Made by a program: the position numbers and the translations under genes. A stretch of DNA of 64,000 nt, from contig NC_092565.1 of assembly GCF_037975245.1 (NCBI RefSeq), positions 13,979,499 to 14,043,498 of the forward strand, written 5' to 3'. Positions within the stretch are counted from its first letter, which is position 1. Every line of letters starts with the position of its first letter. The notes beneath the pieces are model-generated. The model did no database searches. It saw nothing but the letters and a program-made list of their open reading frames with translations, and was not told the DNA's origin. Source of the DNA: Apostichopus japonicus (Eukaryota; Echinodermata; Holothuroidea; Aspidochirotida; Stichopodidae). Shown piece after piece: positions 35,315-46,450 of the stretch.

Positions 35315-38300
35315 CTGGAAAAGTAAACAATAACAACATGGCAAGTCATCGAAATGTCTTAATAACTGGAAATGTAAAAATCTTAACAAGGCGACCGAGA
35401 AGCAGCTGAAATAAACAATGTTGAATAACTGTGCAACGTTTCTGTATTCTAGAATGAAAACTATTAACACCTTATGTTGAAAGCAAGTTTCCTGTGTGTT
35501 CACATAGCAGTTCACATAGCAGCTGCTTTTTCAATCCTGGTTATGATATTATAAACAATTGAAGAGCACTCAAGAGGTGTGTTGCCTGCAACAGTAGTTA
35601 CAAATGCTTGCTTGTTTGTTTGTTTATAATGGCACCTTAAATATTTGTGCCACTCAAAAGAGCAACTCAACACAATGTTTTACCTTATCAATCTACTTTA
35701 TCAAAAATTTTATCCAGAAGGAATTTTATCCCATCGATGTTGCAGGAAGAAGATAGATTGTTATCCATGAGAATGGCTTTACCCAAAGTGAATAGGTTTG
35801 TTAGAATTTGGCTTATAGTGGCCAGCCACAATCATCACAGAGGCATGACCATATCTATAGCTTGTGGCCCCTGAATGAATTATGAAACTTTTTTGAAAGG
35901 AGTGATGTCTGAGACTTTTTGGGGGAGGAGGAGGGGGGGGGGGGGGGGTGATGCATATTGCTTAGTAGTCTGCTCACTGTATATATGAGGTTTTTACACC
36001 GGATGGATCTTCTTCAGAGGCAGTTTGACTCTGCAGAAGATCCAATCTTTCATACAGTTAGTTACACATCCAGTTTTTGAGAAGATGAGTGTTTGTTGAT
36101 TTTAGTTCTTTTTTCTCTTACCTTGATCTAAGCGGCTTATTGTAGTATACTGAGCGGATAACTCTTCCCTAACTATGGGTGTGTCTGGTACAAAATATGG
36201 AACAATGACATCTTTTGGGTCATAAAGGACCGGTTTCCAGTCTGGCATAGTTCCCATTCCTGCTTCTCCATTGCCAAACTTTTCACAGAAAGCACCATAC
36301 TCTGGATGGGTATGGCCACATCGATGAGGGTCGTGGAAACCAATGTAAAGGAAAAACGGCCTGCAGAAATACAAAGTTAGGTATCTTTAAAAACATGAAA
36401 AGCTCCCATCACAAAGGAACAGCCTAGCTGTATTACAACAATAAGAAGCAGACTATTGATAGGAATGAAGGGCAGTGCAAAGTGGACGATTTGGGTGGTC
36501 CCAAGCATCAAAGCTATGAGGCAAATCTGAACCACAAGAACAGTCTTCATCTGTAGATAGTATTTTCTAAGCATATTAATGCATCAGGAACTACCTAGTT
36601 CAATATTGGAATGAATTTTCTGTTCTTTGTCTGTAAATGTTAGAAAGAGACAAACAAAGAACAGCTTAAAGGCATTGAAGACTCGCCCCAAACCGCATGC
36701 CGCGCTCTGAAAAGGTTAACTTTCCGTCGCTTGCAAGTGAAGTTTTCGTCTTGTCCCTACAAAATGCAGACAGTAATGAAACGTGATACCTTGTTATCTT
36801 TAATCTAGACCTGAGATGTCCATCGCTGCTATGTACACTGTGTTGTGGGTATTGACCGTAGCTGTATGTATTGACTGTACACTAGTGTCTAATTACCGAC
36901 GGTAGCAAGCTGTGTGTGTATTTTCTGGGATCGATGGTGGTATCTAACACCTCTGGTACACCTCATTCGAAACTAGGTCAGATTACCGGCATGAGACATT
37001 TCTTTGTGCGCGAGTCTTCAATTCCTTTAAGGATACTTCACAGGGATGGCAACAGTAAATTTCAGTATAACACCTTTGATGGAGCACACACATATATACC
37101 TACACAATAGCACGACACTGAATTAAACGAGTCGAGCTTAGCATCACAAATTGTTTTAAGTGTTTTCTTATATACCTCTCATCTTGTGTTTGAAAGAACT
37201 TCTGTGTTAATTCTTTCATCTTGGTGATATTTCTCCCCACCTGAAGTATGGAATAATCCTCTCCTGAATATTCAAATTCAAATGGATAGACACTTTCTGG
37301 GCCAACATGTTTCTTCCCGATAAGGCCTGTGAAAACAAAATTTTATTATTTCTTCCACAAGTGAACAGCATACATAATCTTGGAAGGGAAATCAGATGAA
37401 TACAATATTCACATGTCATATGCTAATTGTTGTGACACATAATTGATCACTGATATTTGATATTTGTGACCATTTTACACAATCCAATATTTGGAAATAG
37501 GTAGAATTTCTTGAGAGCCAAGACTGCACCCAATTGGCTCTGATAAAACTTATTTTGACTGATAACGTAATATTATTCAAGTTTGATTTATTCTTAAAAA
37601 AGGCTTTTGGTAATGCAATAATAGTAAAAAAGACCAATCAAATTTAAGGAAATAAACATAATAACAAACCTGTTCGTATATTTGAGTTGTTTAATATCTT
37701 CGACAGACTCTGAACTTCATCAAATGATTCAAAGTGATGATACGTATTGTGAAGACCATACATTCCATTTTGATGCTCTGGTAGTCCAGTCAGTATCGCC
37801 GACCGACTTGGAGAACAGCTACTCACAGAGGTGTAGGCATGTTTAAAAATAAGGCTCTTAGCTGCTAAAGCATTGAGATTGGGTGTCTTGCAAACTGTGT
37901 TGTTGTAAACTTGAGTCTCAAAACCAGCATCATCAGCTAAAATTAAATTAAATTAAAAAAACAGGAATTAAATATTAGATCAATTAATATCAAAGTCATA
38001 TTTTATGTCATCATTCATAAAAAATATATCCATACATAGAATTTTGCAATTTTAGCCACTTGCTCAAAGCTCAAAAGTGCAAGTGCACAAAAATTAAATC
38101 TACTTGCTAAAATCAAATTCCCATTGAGATTTCCTTGATTTAAGGAAGGATATATATATATACTGGCAGTAAATTGTCAGTGCTTTTTGTTTTCTACTGC
38201 CAAACTAAATAACTACATGCTAGGCCCTTTTTTTTAAGTTTAAATACTGTTTAACTAAGTCTTGCTTAATCTACTGATATGTAACAAGTTTTCATGTAAT

Positions 38301-39305
38301 ACATTACTGACTGAATGCATGCAGACAATCCCGTTGTGCGCACATTATTTTACATGTCTCGTGGAACTAGTCCTACGTCATCTGAATGGGTTAAGTCGGC
38401 AAAGATCCTACAAGAGGAAACCCCAACCGAGCGCTACAAAGTATGAGTAAGAGTAAAAGTATTAGAGGCCTAACTTTAGAATCCGTACCATATGAATGGA
38501 AAAGCTTACTTCAAATCTGCAGAATAACAACTGGGTTAGGAATTAGGGCTAGGGGGCAGGGAATAGGGTTAGGGGTTAGGAAGTAGGGTTATGGAGTAGG
38601 GGTTAGGAATCTTGGTCTTGGTGTGGTACTGCACAAATCGCCCCTGATGTGGCTGTTGACATGCAGTCCTTCGAGTTTTGCTAATGGTGCTGCTGACTTC
38701 CCAGCATGAATTTGAAGGAGGCGGTGTTTGGTGCTGATTTCAGATTAGATTTAGATTGTCTTTATCAATTGATACATGAATGTTATTGATTTTATAAAGC
38801 ATTTGTAGACGTGTGTGCTTTCTTCTTGTCCAATCTAATTCCTCAAGCATATTTGTCACACTGGATTTATAAGAGTAGTCTGCCATACAAAATTTGGCTG
38901 CTCTTCTCAGAATATTTTTTTTATTAAATTTTTAAGGGTATTAGAAATCTAGTCGTTTCTGGAATCTTTGAGATTTTTACGGACAGTTTTCCTGAAGGTT
39001 CTATAGGTGGTCCAGTCGTCAGTTTTATTATTTTTAGTTTAGTTTATTATTTTTCTTGGCTTTTATGACAAGTTAAGGTTTTTTCTTACAGAGACGGCGT
39101 TGGGTAAGCGTGAACCAAGGTAGATTTAATTTAGTAAATCTGTCTTGTAAGTTTGTCTCGTAAGTCTGTCTCTTAAGTATGTTGGAAACTACTTACCAAT
39201 AATAACTAACACATTTCGATCTCTACGGGAGTGCGAAGACCTTTTTTGACCATTGAGACAATTAATGCATATGAAGAAACAAAATATAGAAGCCTTGAGT
39301 TCCAT
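34530..39305 (-). CDS. SGSH: N-sulfoglucosamine sulfohydrolase (heparan N-sulfatase), complete 5-exon gene
   Basis: Coding exons from the start: 39305-39197, 37936-37670, 37326-37176, 36360-36122, 35314-34530, all GT-AG on the minus strand with matching phases, 516 codons plus stop (human 502). Product: a lysosomal enzyme that removes N-linked sulfate from glucosamine at the non-reducing end of heparan sulfate. A hydrophobic signal peptide covers about residues 5-18 ([15 protein letters not shown]). Metal ligands lie in IIADDAG (Asp38, Asp39) and SSDNG (Asp280, Asn281). The sulfatase signature is CSPSR with Cys77, the residue oxidised to formylglycine. [23 protein letters not shown] and [10 protein letters not shown] all match human SGSH. 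The gene is tail-to-tail with the acyltransferase gene. No sign of damage. Confidence 0.97.
36005..36043. other. Hairpin-forming inverted repeat in SGSH intron 4
   Basis: GGATCTTCT and CAGAG are mirrored by CTCTG and AGAAGATCC around a short loop, with one mismatch in the stem. Just upstream (35933-35949) is a long poly(G) run. Confidence 0.7.
36122..36360 (-). CDS. SGSH: SGSH exon 4
   Basis: Follows TTCTGCAG; codes [44 protein letters not shown] and [10 protein letters not shown] (residues 177-255); phase 1 end before GTAAGA. Confidence 0.96.
37176..37326 (-). CDS. SGSH: SGSH exon 3
   Basis: Follows TTCACAG; codes [19 protein letters not shown], then [14 protein letters not shown] and FFQTQDE (residues 127-175); phase 2 end before GTATAT. 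Confidence 0.95.
37670..37936 (-). CDS. SGSH: SGSH exon 2 (formylglycine motif)
   Basis: Follows ATTTTAG; codes [15 protein letters not shown] through [20 protein letters not shown] and [15 protein letters not shown] to NNSNIRT; phase 1 end before GTTTGT. Confidence 0.96.
38533..38607 (+). repeat. Telomere-like short repeats in SGSH intron 1
   Basis: Repeated variants of GGGTTAGG (GGTTAGGAATTAGGGCTAGG, ATAGGGTTAGGGGTTAGG, GTAGGGTTATGG) over about 75 bp. The vertebrate and echinoderm telomere unit is TTAGGG, so this looks like an interstitial, degenerate telomere-type tract. Confidence 0.6.
39197..39305 (-). CDS. SGSH: SGSH exon 1 (signal peptide)
   Basis: Starts [19 protein letters not shown] and ends NVLVII plus one base before GTAAGT. 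The frame stays open upstream, with in-frame ATGs as far as 39380 (MAFHMMSSSPF). I prefer 39305 because it puts the hydrophobic stretch right behind the start, as a signal peptide needs. Confidence 0.85.
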
Positions 39306-39439
39306 TGCGTGAATAAGTGGTGTTTTCCTTGCGAATTGAATGTTATTAAAAGGTGATGAGCTCATCATATGGAACGCCAAAAGAATCGCGGCGGTAATAG
39401 GAGGTGCTACTTATGGAACGCGAAATGGACCACAACATG

Positions 39440-39800
39440 TGATGATCTAATTTTATACGTTCATGTACTAAAAAACATACGATCATGTACTAAAAATATA
39501 CGATGATGTACTCAAATTTAAGATGTACATCAAAACATATACGATGATGTACTAAAAAACCTAAGATGTACATCAAAACATGCAAGGATGTACTATAAAC
39601 GTAAGATGTACATCAAAACATATACGATCATGTACTGAAAACTTGTGATGATGTACTCAAATTTAAGATGTACATCAAAACATATACGATGATGTACTAA
39701 AAAAACTAAGATGTACATCAAAACATGCAAGGATGTAATATAAACGTAAGATGTACATCAAAACATATACGATCATGTACTGAAAACTTGTGATGATGAT
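39440..39800. repeat. AT-rich tandem array with a 146 bp higher-order period, upstream of SGSH
   Basis: Short units built on ACATCAAAACATATACGATG and the palindrome GATGTACATC alternate. A larger unit repeats from 39504 to 39650 (period 146 bp) almost unchanged. It begins about 140 bp upstream of the SGSH start codon, so it may abut or contain its promoter. Confidence 0.85.
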
Positions 39801-40511
39801 GAAAAAGCGTAAGTTACCAAAAAGTGGCGTATGAATATCCATTATTGTCATTTGAATACGTGTATGAATATCACTATGTGAGTGTCTATTTGGGCGGTGC
39901 TTATATCCGATGAATACACGGGGTCGCTATTATTTACTCCGTGGTACGAAGGTTAGTCTCAACGTACGTAGTCATATATACTTTCGTCGAAATAATAATA
40001 CATGTAACGTTAGGGCTAGCCTATGCTTTAGTATATAGGCCTACCTTACTTAGCCTACGCGAGACACAAGTGTCAAGCTGTATCAGACGGAGTGTTGAGA
40101 AACGTGTCCCACCTCCATATCCATTCAATACCCCTCCCCGCCCCCTCCCCCACAAGAACTTCTCGCAGTGATACCTTCCAATGAAACTCCCAGCACTACA
40201 TGTAAAGTGAATCCACTTAAAAATAAAAGTTGGTGGACTTGATGAGCTTAGTCATTGGTGGATCAGCCATTCCATACTTTTTATGAGAACCCTTCCCCAT
40301 TCCCAGCCTGCCCACAAACCCAACATAATCTACAATAGGAATGAATAATGTCGTACATATATTCAATGGAGTTCAACCTCATTCTTTGCAAGAGTTGGCA
40401 CATGAACAGCCAACCATTACCATCAGTATATTTTGTATATCTTCAGTTACATATTAATAAACGTGATAGGTCAAAGGGAAATTCCCTTAACAAGGACCTC
40501 ATTTGTGATTA

Positions 40512-40645
40512 AAGTTCCTTTATGAAGGAACTCTATATTTGGGATCAGAGCCGTATATAGAGACTATATATACGGCCATGATTGGGATCAGAGCCGTCTC
40601 TGTAAAGGAACTCTATTTGGGATCAGAGCCTTATATAAGGCTCTG
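40512..40645. repeat. Cluster of three near-perfect hairpins with repeated GGGATCAGAGCC
   Basis: Stem 1: AGTTCCTT/AAGGAACT at 40512-40531. Stem 2: GCCGTATATA with TATATACGGC at 40550-40576. Stem 3: a perfect 22 bp palindrome at 40624-40645 (CAGAGCCTTAT and its mirror). The phrase TTTGGGATCAGAGCC or TTGGGATCAGAGCC recurs three times between the stems. Confidence 0.85.
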
Positions 40646-42649
40646 TTTGGGATTACATTACAGTGCCCTCCGTCTGTTCGGCAATTTATCCAGGGTAAGG
40701 GTCAACTTCAGTTCCTGGGCAAACAAAATATAACGGTTTTTAATAGTGATAAAAATTCTGACGTTGGTTAAAGCTTTGTTTCTTATCGCACGAGTTTGAA
40801 GGGCAACCAATTTGCATTCGGAATACAATAACTATTGAAAGTACGGCGGAGCCCATTTGGAAGTCTGGGGCGATATTACGATGTCTCGCACTTTGTCCTC
40901 TGTGAAGTCAAAAGCAAACTACATCACTAACACTAACAGGTGGGTAGGTATAGGAAGGGAATGAAGAGAGAGAAAGAAAACCGATTGCATGTTTGGGTAT
41001 CTTCGCTATCAAGAATTTTACTTTTGTTTATGCTACGGTGGCCTAGATGGGACATGAAAACTTAATTATTTTATCTCCAAATTTTGACTAGTTTATCTCA
41101 GAATTTCACTTCTTTCCTCACAGGTTTGACGTGGTTTTTTTTTTCTCAAAAAGTCCACACTTTTTCTAGAATTTCTCAAACTATCATTGTATTTTGTTAA
41201 ACTTTCTCTTCATTTCTTTTTTAGAATTTCTATAAAATCACCTCATAATTTCGATATAATTTACCTCAAAATTTCGATTACTTATTTCAACTATCGTCTA
41301 TATTCTAAGATTTTCTGGAAATTTGATAGGCTATATCGTTCTTGAATATAATGAAGTGTTTATATAAAAATTGCGACTGTGTCTCGATCGTTTGGTTTCT
41401 TTTCTCAGAATTGCCAATATTTTATCTCAAAATGTCCACTAAATTCTCCAACATTATATGATATTAATTTTTCGACTTACATTCTTGAAACAGAAATGTT
41501 TTGTCTGAGAAGTAGTTTTTAAATATAAACTTTTCTTTTATGGCGGGTGGTGTTTTAACAAAATGTCGACTTTTCGTAGATTGAGGGGGGGGGGGGAGGA
41601 ATACAAATTTCGGATTATTGTGTTCGGTATGTTATATAAAAATTTGATCATTTAACGGTAACTAGCTTTAATTTCCACGTACAGGAATTGAAATGGAGCA
41701 TTTCCTTTACGGCCTTACCAATGCTTGTTAGAGGCAGCCATGCTTGTTGTGTAAATTTAGGCTCGTTCAGTTTCAGTGAATTGAAGTTTAGCTATATATT
41801 ATTATACATGAAAATTATTTTGCTAAATTTCTTGTTGTGTGGTTTTAATGTTTTTAATTTTTATTGCAACCTCGATTAATTAGTTGAAATAAGTTGTAAG
41901 ACCATGACCTTTTGTCCCTTGTATTAACTTGGTGGGTCCTGATGCCACAAAACCTTTGGGGCTCTGGGAAGTTCAATTTACCGCACTGGCCCGCCTATTA
42001 CTGTGCCTCTGCTTCTGCCTCTGGGGCGAAGTCTACGGAAGCTGCATGCATGTAAAACAACAACTTACCAAAATACATGCCAGAAAGAGGAATGAATCTT
42101 TATTTCTATGAAATGTATCTCAGAACTCTGCATGGTGGGGATCCAAGGGGTAAAATCTCCGCAAGCTGTGGCGTTTTGATGTTGATATTTCTCGTTCTCT
42201 AGCAGCGACTTTCAAACACAAAATACACATGAGAACCTCAGTATCAACGGAGTGTATTTCAACAGCAAGGGCGGCGGAAGCACTTTTAATCTGGGGGGGG
42301 GGGGGCACCGACATCAAAGGGCACTTTGCAGAAATTCGATTGGACTGATGCAGCCTTATATTTAGTACCCTTTATAACTCTTATTGTTTTATCTTATTTG
42401 CGTATACACATCACTCCATCAACGCCCCCCCCCCCCCCTCAAGGAAAATATGCATACTAGCACTGCAATATCCAATGTGCAAATTGGGAAACAAGGAGCA
42501 AGTTTCCTTTTGAGACAAAAATGAGGTGAAATCATGTTAGTTGCTATTGTAGGAATCTTCCAAATTAGAGTTTATTTCTTGTTAATATCTTTAAAAAAAA
42601 TTCCATTCGAAATAGCTCTGAGTTTGACCCACAGAAATTCATTAAAAGA

Positions 42650-42945
42650 CAGTGGCGTAGCCAGGATTTGGAAAGTTGTATGCACGACTATCTGAGCGGA
42701 GCGCCACCATCGGTTGGCGCGGAGCGTACAAGAAAATTTTTGGTTTTACAAACCCCTCAGATGGCCGGAAACGGCCCTTCCCGAGTGTTCATTCTGGTTC
42801 CCTGGCCTCTTGCTAACTTGAGACACCTCAATTTTTATGTAGAAAAAGGGCACATATTTAACCTGAGGAAAAGTGGGGGCACGTGCCCCCTGTGCCCCCC
42901 CCCCCCGGTTCCGCCGCCCTTGTCGCCCTCAACAGGTCAAATCCC
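42650..42945. mobile_element. Fragment of a non-autonomous DNA transposon (GTGGCGTAGCCAGGA type)
   Basis: Starts AGTGGCGTAGCCAGGATTTG, has GAGCGGAGCGCCACC and GGTTGGCGCGGAGCG, and runs into GGGGGCACGTGCCCCC followed by a poly(C) run. These phrases resemble those in the right-end element at 62598-63840 (GCGCGCCAACC, GGCGCTCCGC). The right boundary is uncertain and I see no target-site duplication. Confidence 0.45.
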
Positions 42946-43809
42946 CGAAAACTGTAGCATTATGTTGACCTAATATTATCCAAATCAGGAAGTTTCTGTG
43001 GCAACTCCCTGTCCCAATCTGGGAAATGTAGAAACAAGGAAGTTTTAGAGACATATTGTATATATATGCCTAGTTTCTCTTTGTTGGTTTTTGATTTATT
43101 ACTGTTACGTTCATTGCATAAGACCAGTAGGTTTTGCGATGAGCCCCGACCCCCTGGAAAATGAAGGTAGTAAAAAAAATGGAACCAAAAACTGTGCTCT
43201 TTCGATAAAAAATATCTCATAAAACATCTGAAGGAAAACCCTCACGCCACCGACATGTTGATGGTTACTACCGGTTCATTTTGGATTTTCTTTATTGTTA
43301 TTATTATTGATCGGTATAAATGTACCGGTGTATTTAAATTCCATATCCATCCCTAAAGAAAAAATCAAAGAAAAGAAGTCTCAACACAAAGTTTGGGCCC
43401 TATAAGAATAGTGAAACTATTTCTGGGAGGTGGCTGGTTTTTCGTTATATTATAAACTAAAGTACCAGGCCAGCTGCAGACCATGCTTTATAAAGCCGAA
43501 GCCAGTGAAACTCCATTGACATTCAACGGCTGAGAGCCCTACACAAATTTACCAGGTGTAGTACCAGATAGCTCAACCTGTACCAATCCGCGTAACAACA
43601 ACTGTACAACTTCCAAGTACTACGCGTATTACTGATTGATCACGCGTTTCTTCGCAAGGACTATACTACCAAACGATCGTGCGACGAACTCTACTCCGTT
43701 GGTCATCTACTTTAATACCATACCTTCCATTTTTAGCTGGAGTATTGCTTTGGTTAAGTCAAAGTGTTGACAATACATTTTTCTTTGAAACTGACGAAAG
43801 AACGTCACA

Positions 43810-43860
43810 ATGTCTTCTGGAGATTCTAGTAGTACAACATCTGTCGACCACGAACCAAAG
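43810..43860 (+). CDS. Candidate first coding exon A of an unrecognised gene
   Basis: ATG in a fair start context (CACAATGT) opens MSSGDSSSTTSVDHEPK, 17 codons, ending exactly at AAG/GTAAAA, a phase-0 donor. The peptide is polar, like a cytosolic N-terminus. Its only support is composition, the start context, the donor, and its phase agreement with the exon at 53409. If they are joined the intron is 9.5 kb and contains a hAT-like element. Confidence 0.4.
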
Positions 43861-44802
43861 GTAAAAGACACCAAGTCAGAAATAAATAAAGTTGAGGACA
43901 CAGCTGCTATAGTGCTAGGCTTTAGCCTTCCTCGTTGCACAGTGCGACTATTTGTTATTGCCTAAGTTGTAACGTAGAGCGAGGACTATCATAAACATCA
44001 GTTTAGTGGTAGCATGGTGTTGGTATGAAATTTGAATTCTGCATGATTTAGTATAAGTAGGTCCATGATGCTACTATGTTATCATGAAGATAATTATATG
44101 TTATACATAACAATAAATCAAAAATTTAAGAAAAAGTTTAGCTAGTACGGCTTATAATTACAGGCTGAACGTTCTTAGCCTGATTAAGTGTTACTGTTAC
44201 TCAGTGTTACTGTTAGGCCAAGTAGCCTATAAAAAATTACCACAACTGGTGTGTAGCCTACTGTATTCACTTAATGACACTAACACTAATAACAGTAAGA
44301 CCAAGTGGAGGAGTAGGCTAGCTTATGTTATGGTACTGTGACACATGAGCACACCTTTTCTCAAAACAGAACATTGTAATTATAATTGTTTCAAAGTTAC
44401 ATGTCAACCAATCATTTAAAGCAATGAAAGATATTAAGGTGATGTAGCCTAGGATACAGTACATTTGTGTCACCTCACTCTGTGGAGTGTGTTATCCATT
44501 TGTAGGCTTAAGTAGCTATACTGATAGACACTATAGCTGCTTTATATGAAAGTCAAGTTGTAACAACTTTTCAAGCACAAATCCAGTCTCAATGCAACCA
44601 TCTAAACTTCATGCAGTGCACAGAATAAAGACCAAATTTACCACTCTATTCATGGTTAGGCACGGTAGATTGGAAGGAAAAGATGATGGGAGTTGGCCCA
44701 GAGAAGGGTCCAATAGGGTGCTAACATGTTACCAGTTATAAGGCTAGTTAGGTTGGGAAGTACAGTAGTAGAGTGGTGACAGGTAAGTATTATAGTTCTT
44801 GT

Positions 44803-46450
44803 TAGGGTTGGGCGATATATCGAAAATTATTATTATCGCGATAATTTGTTTTCATGACGATATTTTTTGAGGATTGAACAAATGACGATAATTTCTTGTG
44901 AAAGAAATTTGAAATAGATCTAGAAAAAAAGTTCTCCGTTTTATGTGTAAATGTTATTCTAGCATTTCATGGTTAAGACAGTTGAAAAGAAATATTTTCT
45001 CAACTTCATTTACTGACTTTTGAACTTCGTAAAAACCCGTTCTTTACAACATTGACTGTATAGAGAACAAAACTCTGAAAATCAGTAGAGAAATTACCAA
45101 TTGTGTACGAAAAGTAAGTTGGTACACCTTTCTAATTTTACGTAAGATCGAGCAAAATACTTTCGAAAAATTCACGCGAAACTGGCATATCGTGCTAAAT
45201 GCAACAAGTGTCATGTAAACAAGGCTCTAGTACACCCATTTATGAATAAACCAGAAGACCACATATGGTGTAAAGCGGGGGAAAGAAAGTATTTTCTAGA
45301 ATTTCTAAAAAAAAATAATAATAATATCCTACCATAGTTAAGTGTATAGTAAATAGCCTAACCACTTCGTCGGTTACGGAACTTACGTAACAACAAAAAC
45401 ACAACTAATTGTATTTTGCGAAGTTGACGATTTCTACAAGGCCATGGAAACAATATTTAGCATTAAGTTAATCACGCCTGGTGGCCTAAAACATGGAATT
45501 ACAAGGTTTACTTTCATAAAGATGGCCATACTATAGCTATTGGGGCCTTGATATCGTGCTATGTCTGTATGGTATAGACTGTGCCTCGTGTATAAGGGGA
45601 AATAGATTGTTTTGTTCATGCGGAGGAGTCGGTTGGCTTGAGGTGTGTTTTACTTACCTTAATGTTACGGGATATTTACCTACTTTCCTTGAACGTCTAA
45701 GATAATATTTCGCATAACTTTACGGATCCTTTACTGACTGACCTAATTAATTCTAGAGTGGAGCCAAAAAAGTTTACTCCATGAAAAGTTTTTTGGAACC
45801 GTGCCAAAAATGTTAACAAACAGGTGTTAGACAGGGGGGTTGTTTTGCAAGGTACTGTACCTGAGAAAATTTGAAGCACATTGTAGCCTACCGTGATATT
45901 TAAGTACGGTTGCACTGCAGTTGTAAACTGATTGTTAGGCAATCTAGAAACGGGGCTTTGCCGAACGTAGTTTGTTTCATAATATCGACAGTTTTGTAAG
46001 TTAAACTTTATAAAGATTGTAAGACATATTAATTCTCTTTTCATTTTATCACATAATATAGCTACTCTAACTTGTCATTTTAAAACTTTCATCAGTTTCG
46101 TGACAATTTAAATTCATAAAGTTAGTCAGTATTTTGAATCCTCAATTGCGAATTTTTTATCGCCAGACACGCAAAAATACTTAACTTTTCCTGGGGCCTT
46201 CGCCCCTGGACCCCCACAAGGGGTTCCACCCCTTGACTCCAACGGGGCTCTAAGGCGGGCCCTGAACCCCACGCCATTATGCTCGGTGTGTTTGCTGCGC
46301 GAAAACACCGGTGGGAAATCGGCAGTTGTTTTTAGTGTGTTCGCGAACACACTAAAAACAACAAGAACAAATTATCGTAATTATCGAAATATCGCGATAA
46401 TTTTTGAACTATTTATCGTGACATTAAAAAGCAAATATCGCCCAACCCTA
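44803..46450. mobile_element. Complete non-autonomous hAT-like element (1648 bp)
   Basis: Both ends read TAGGGTTGGGCGATAT inward, a 16 bp perfect terminal inverted repeat. The flanks GTTCTTGT (44795-44802) and GTTCTTCT (46451-46458) form an 8 bp target-site duplication with one mismatch, as hAT transposases make. The subterminal 100 bp at both ends are crowded with ATCG/CGAT/TCGCGA motifs, probable transposase-binding sites. No transposase frame remains. Near the right end is a 38 bp perfect palindrome. Confidence 0.88.
46325..46362. other. 38 bp perfect palindrome inside the hAT-like element
   Basis: GTTGTTTTTAGTGTGTTCG is followed directly by its reverse complement. For this reason both strands encode the same peptide phrase (VFANTLKTT on plus, MFANTLKTT on minus); this is not evidence of a gene. 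Confidence 0.95.

Larger units (their letters stand above)
39801..43809. other. Region between SGSH and the next plus-strand gene
   Basis: No gene supported. It contains the hairpin cluster at 40512-40645, a T-rich stretch at 41060-41590 with many degenerate TCTCAAAATTTC-like phrases, poly(G) or poly(C) runs near 41584, 42293, 42425 and 42896, and a transposon-like patch at 42650-42945. The short open frames here show no family resemblance. Confidence 0.4.
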
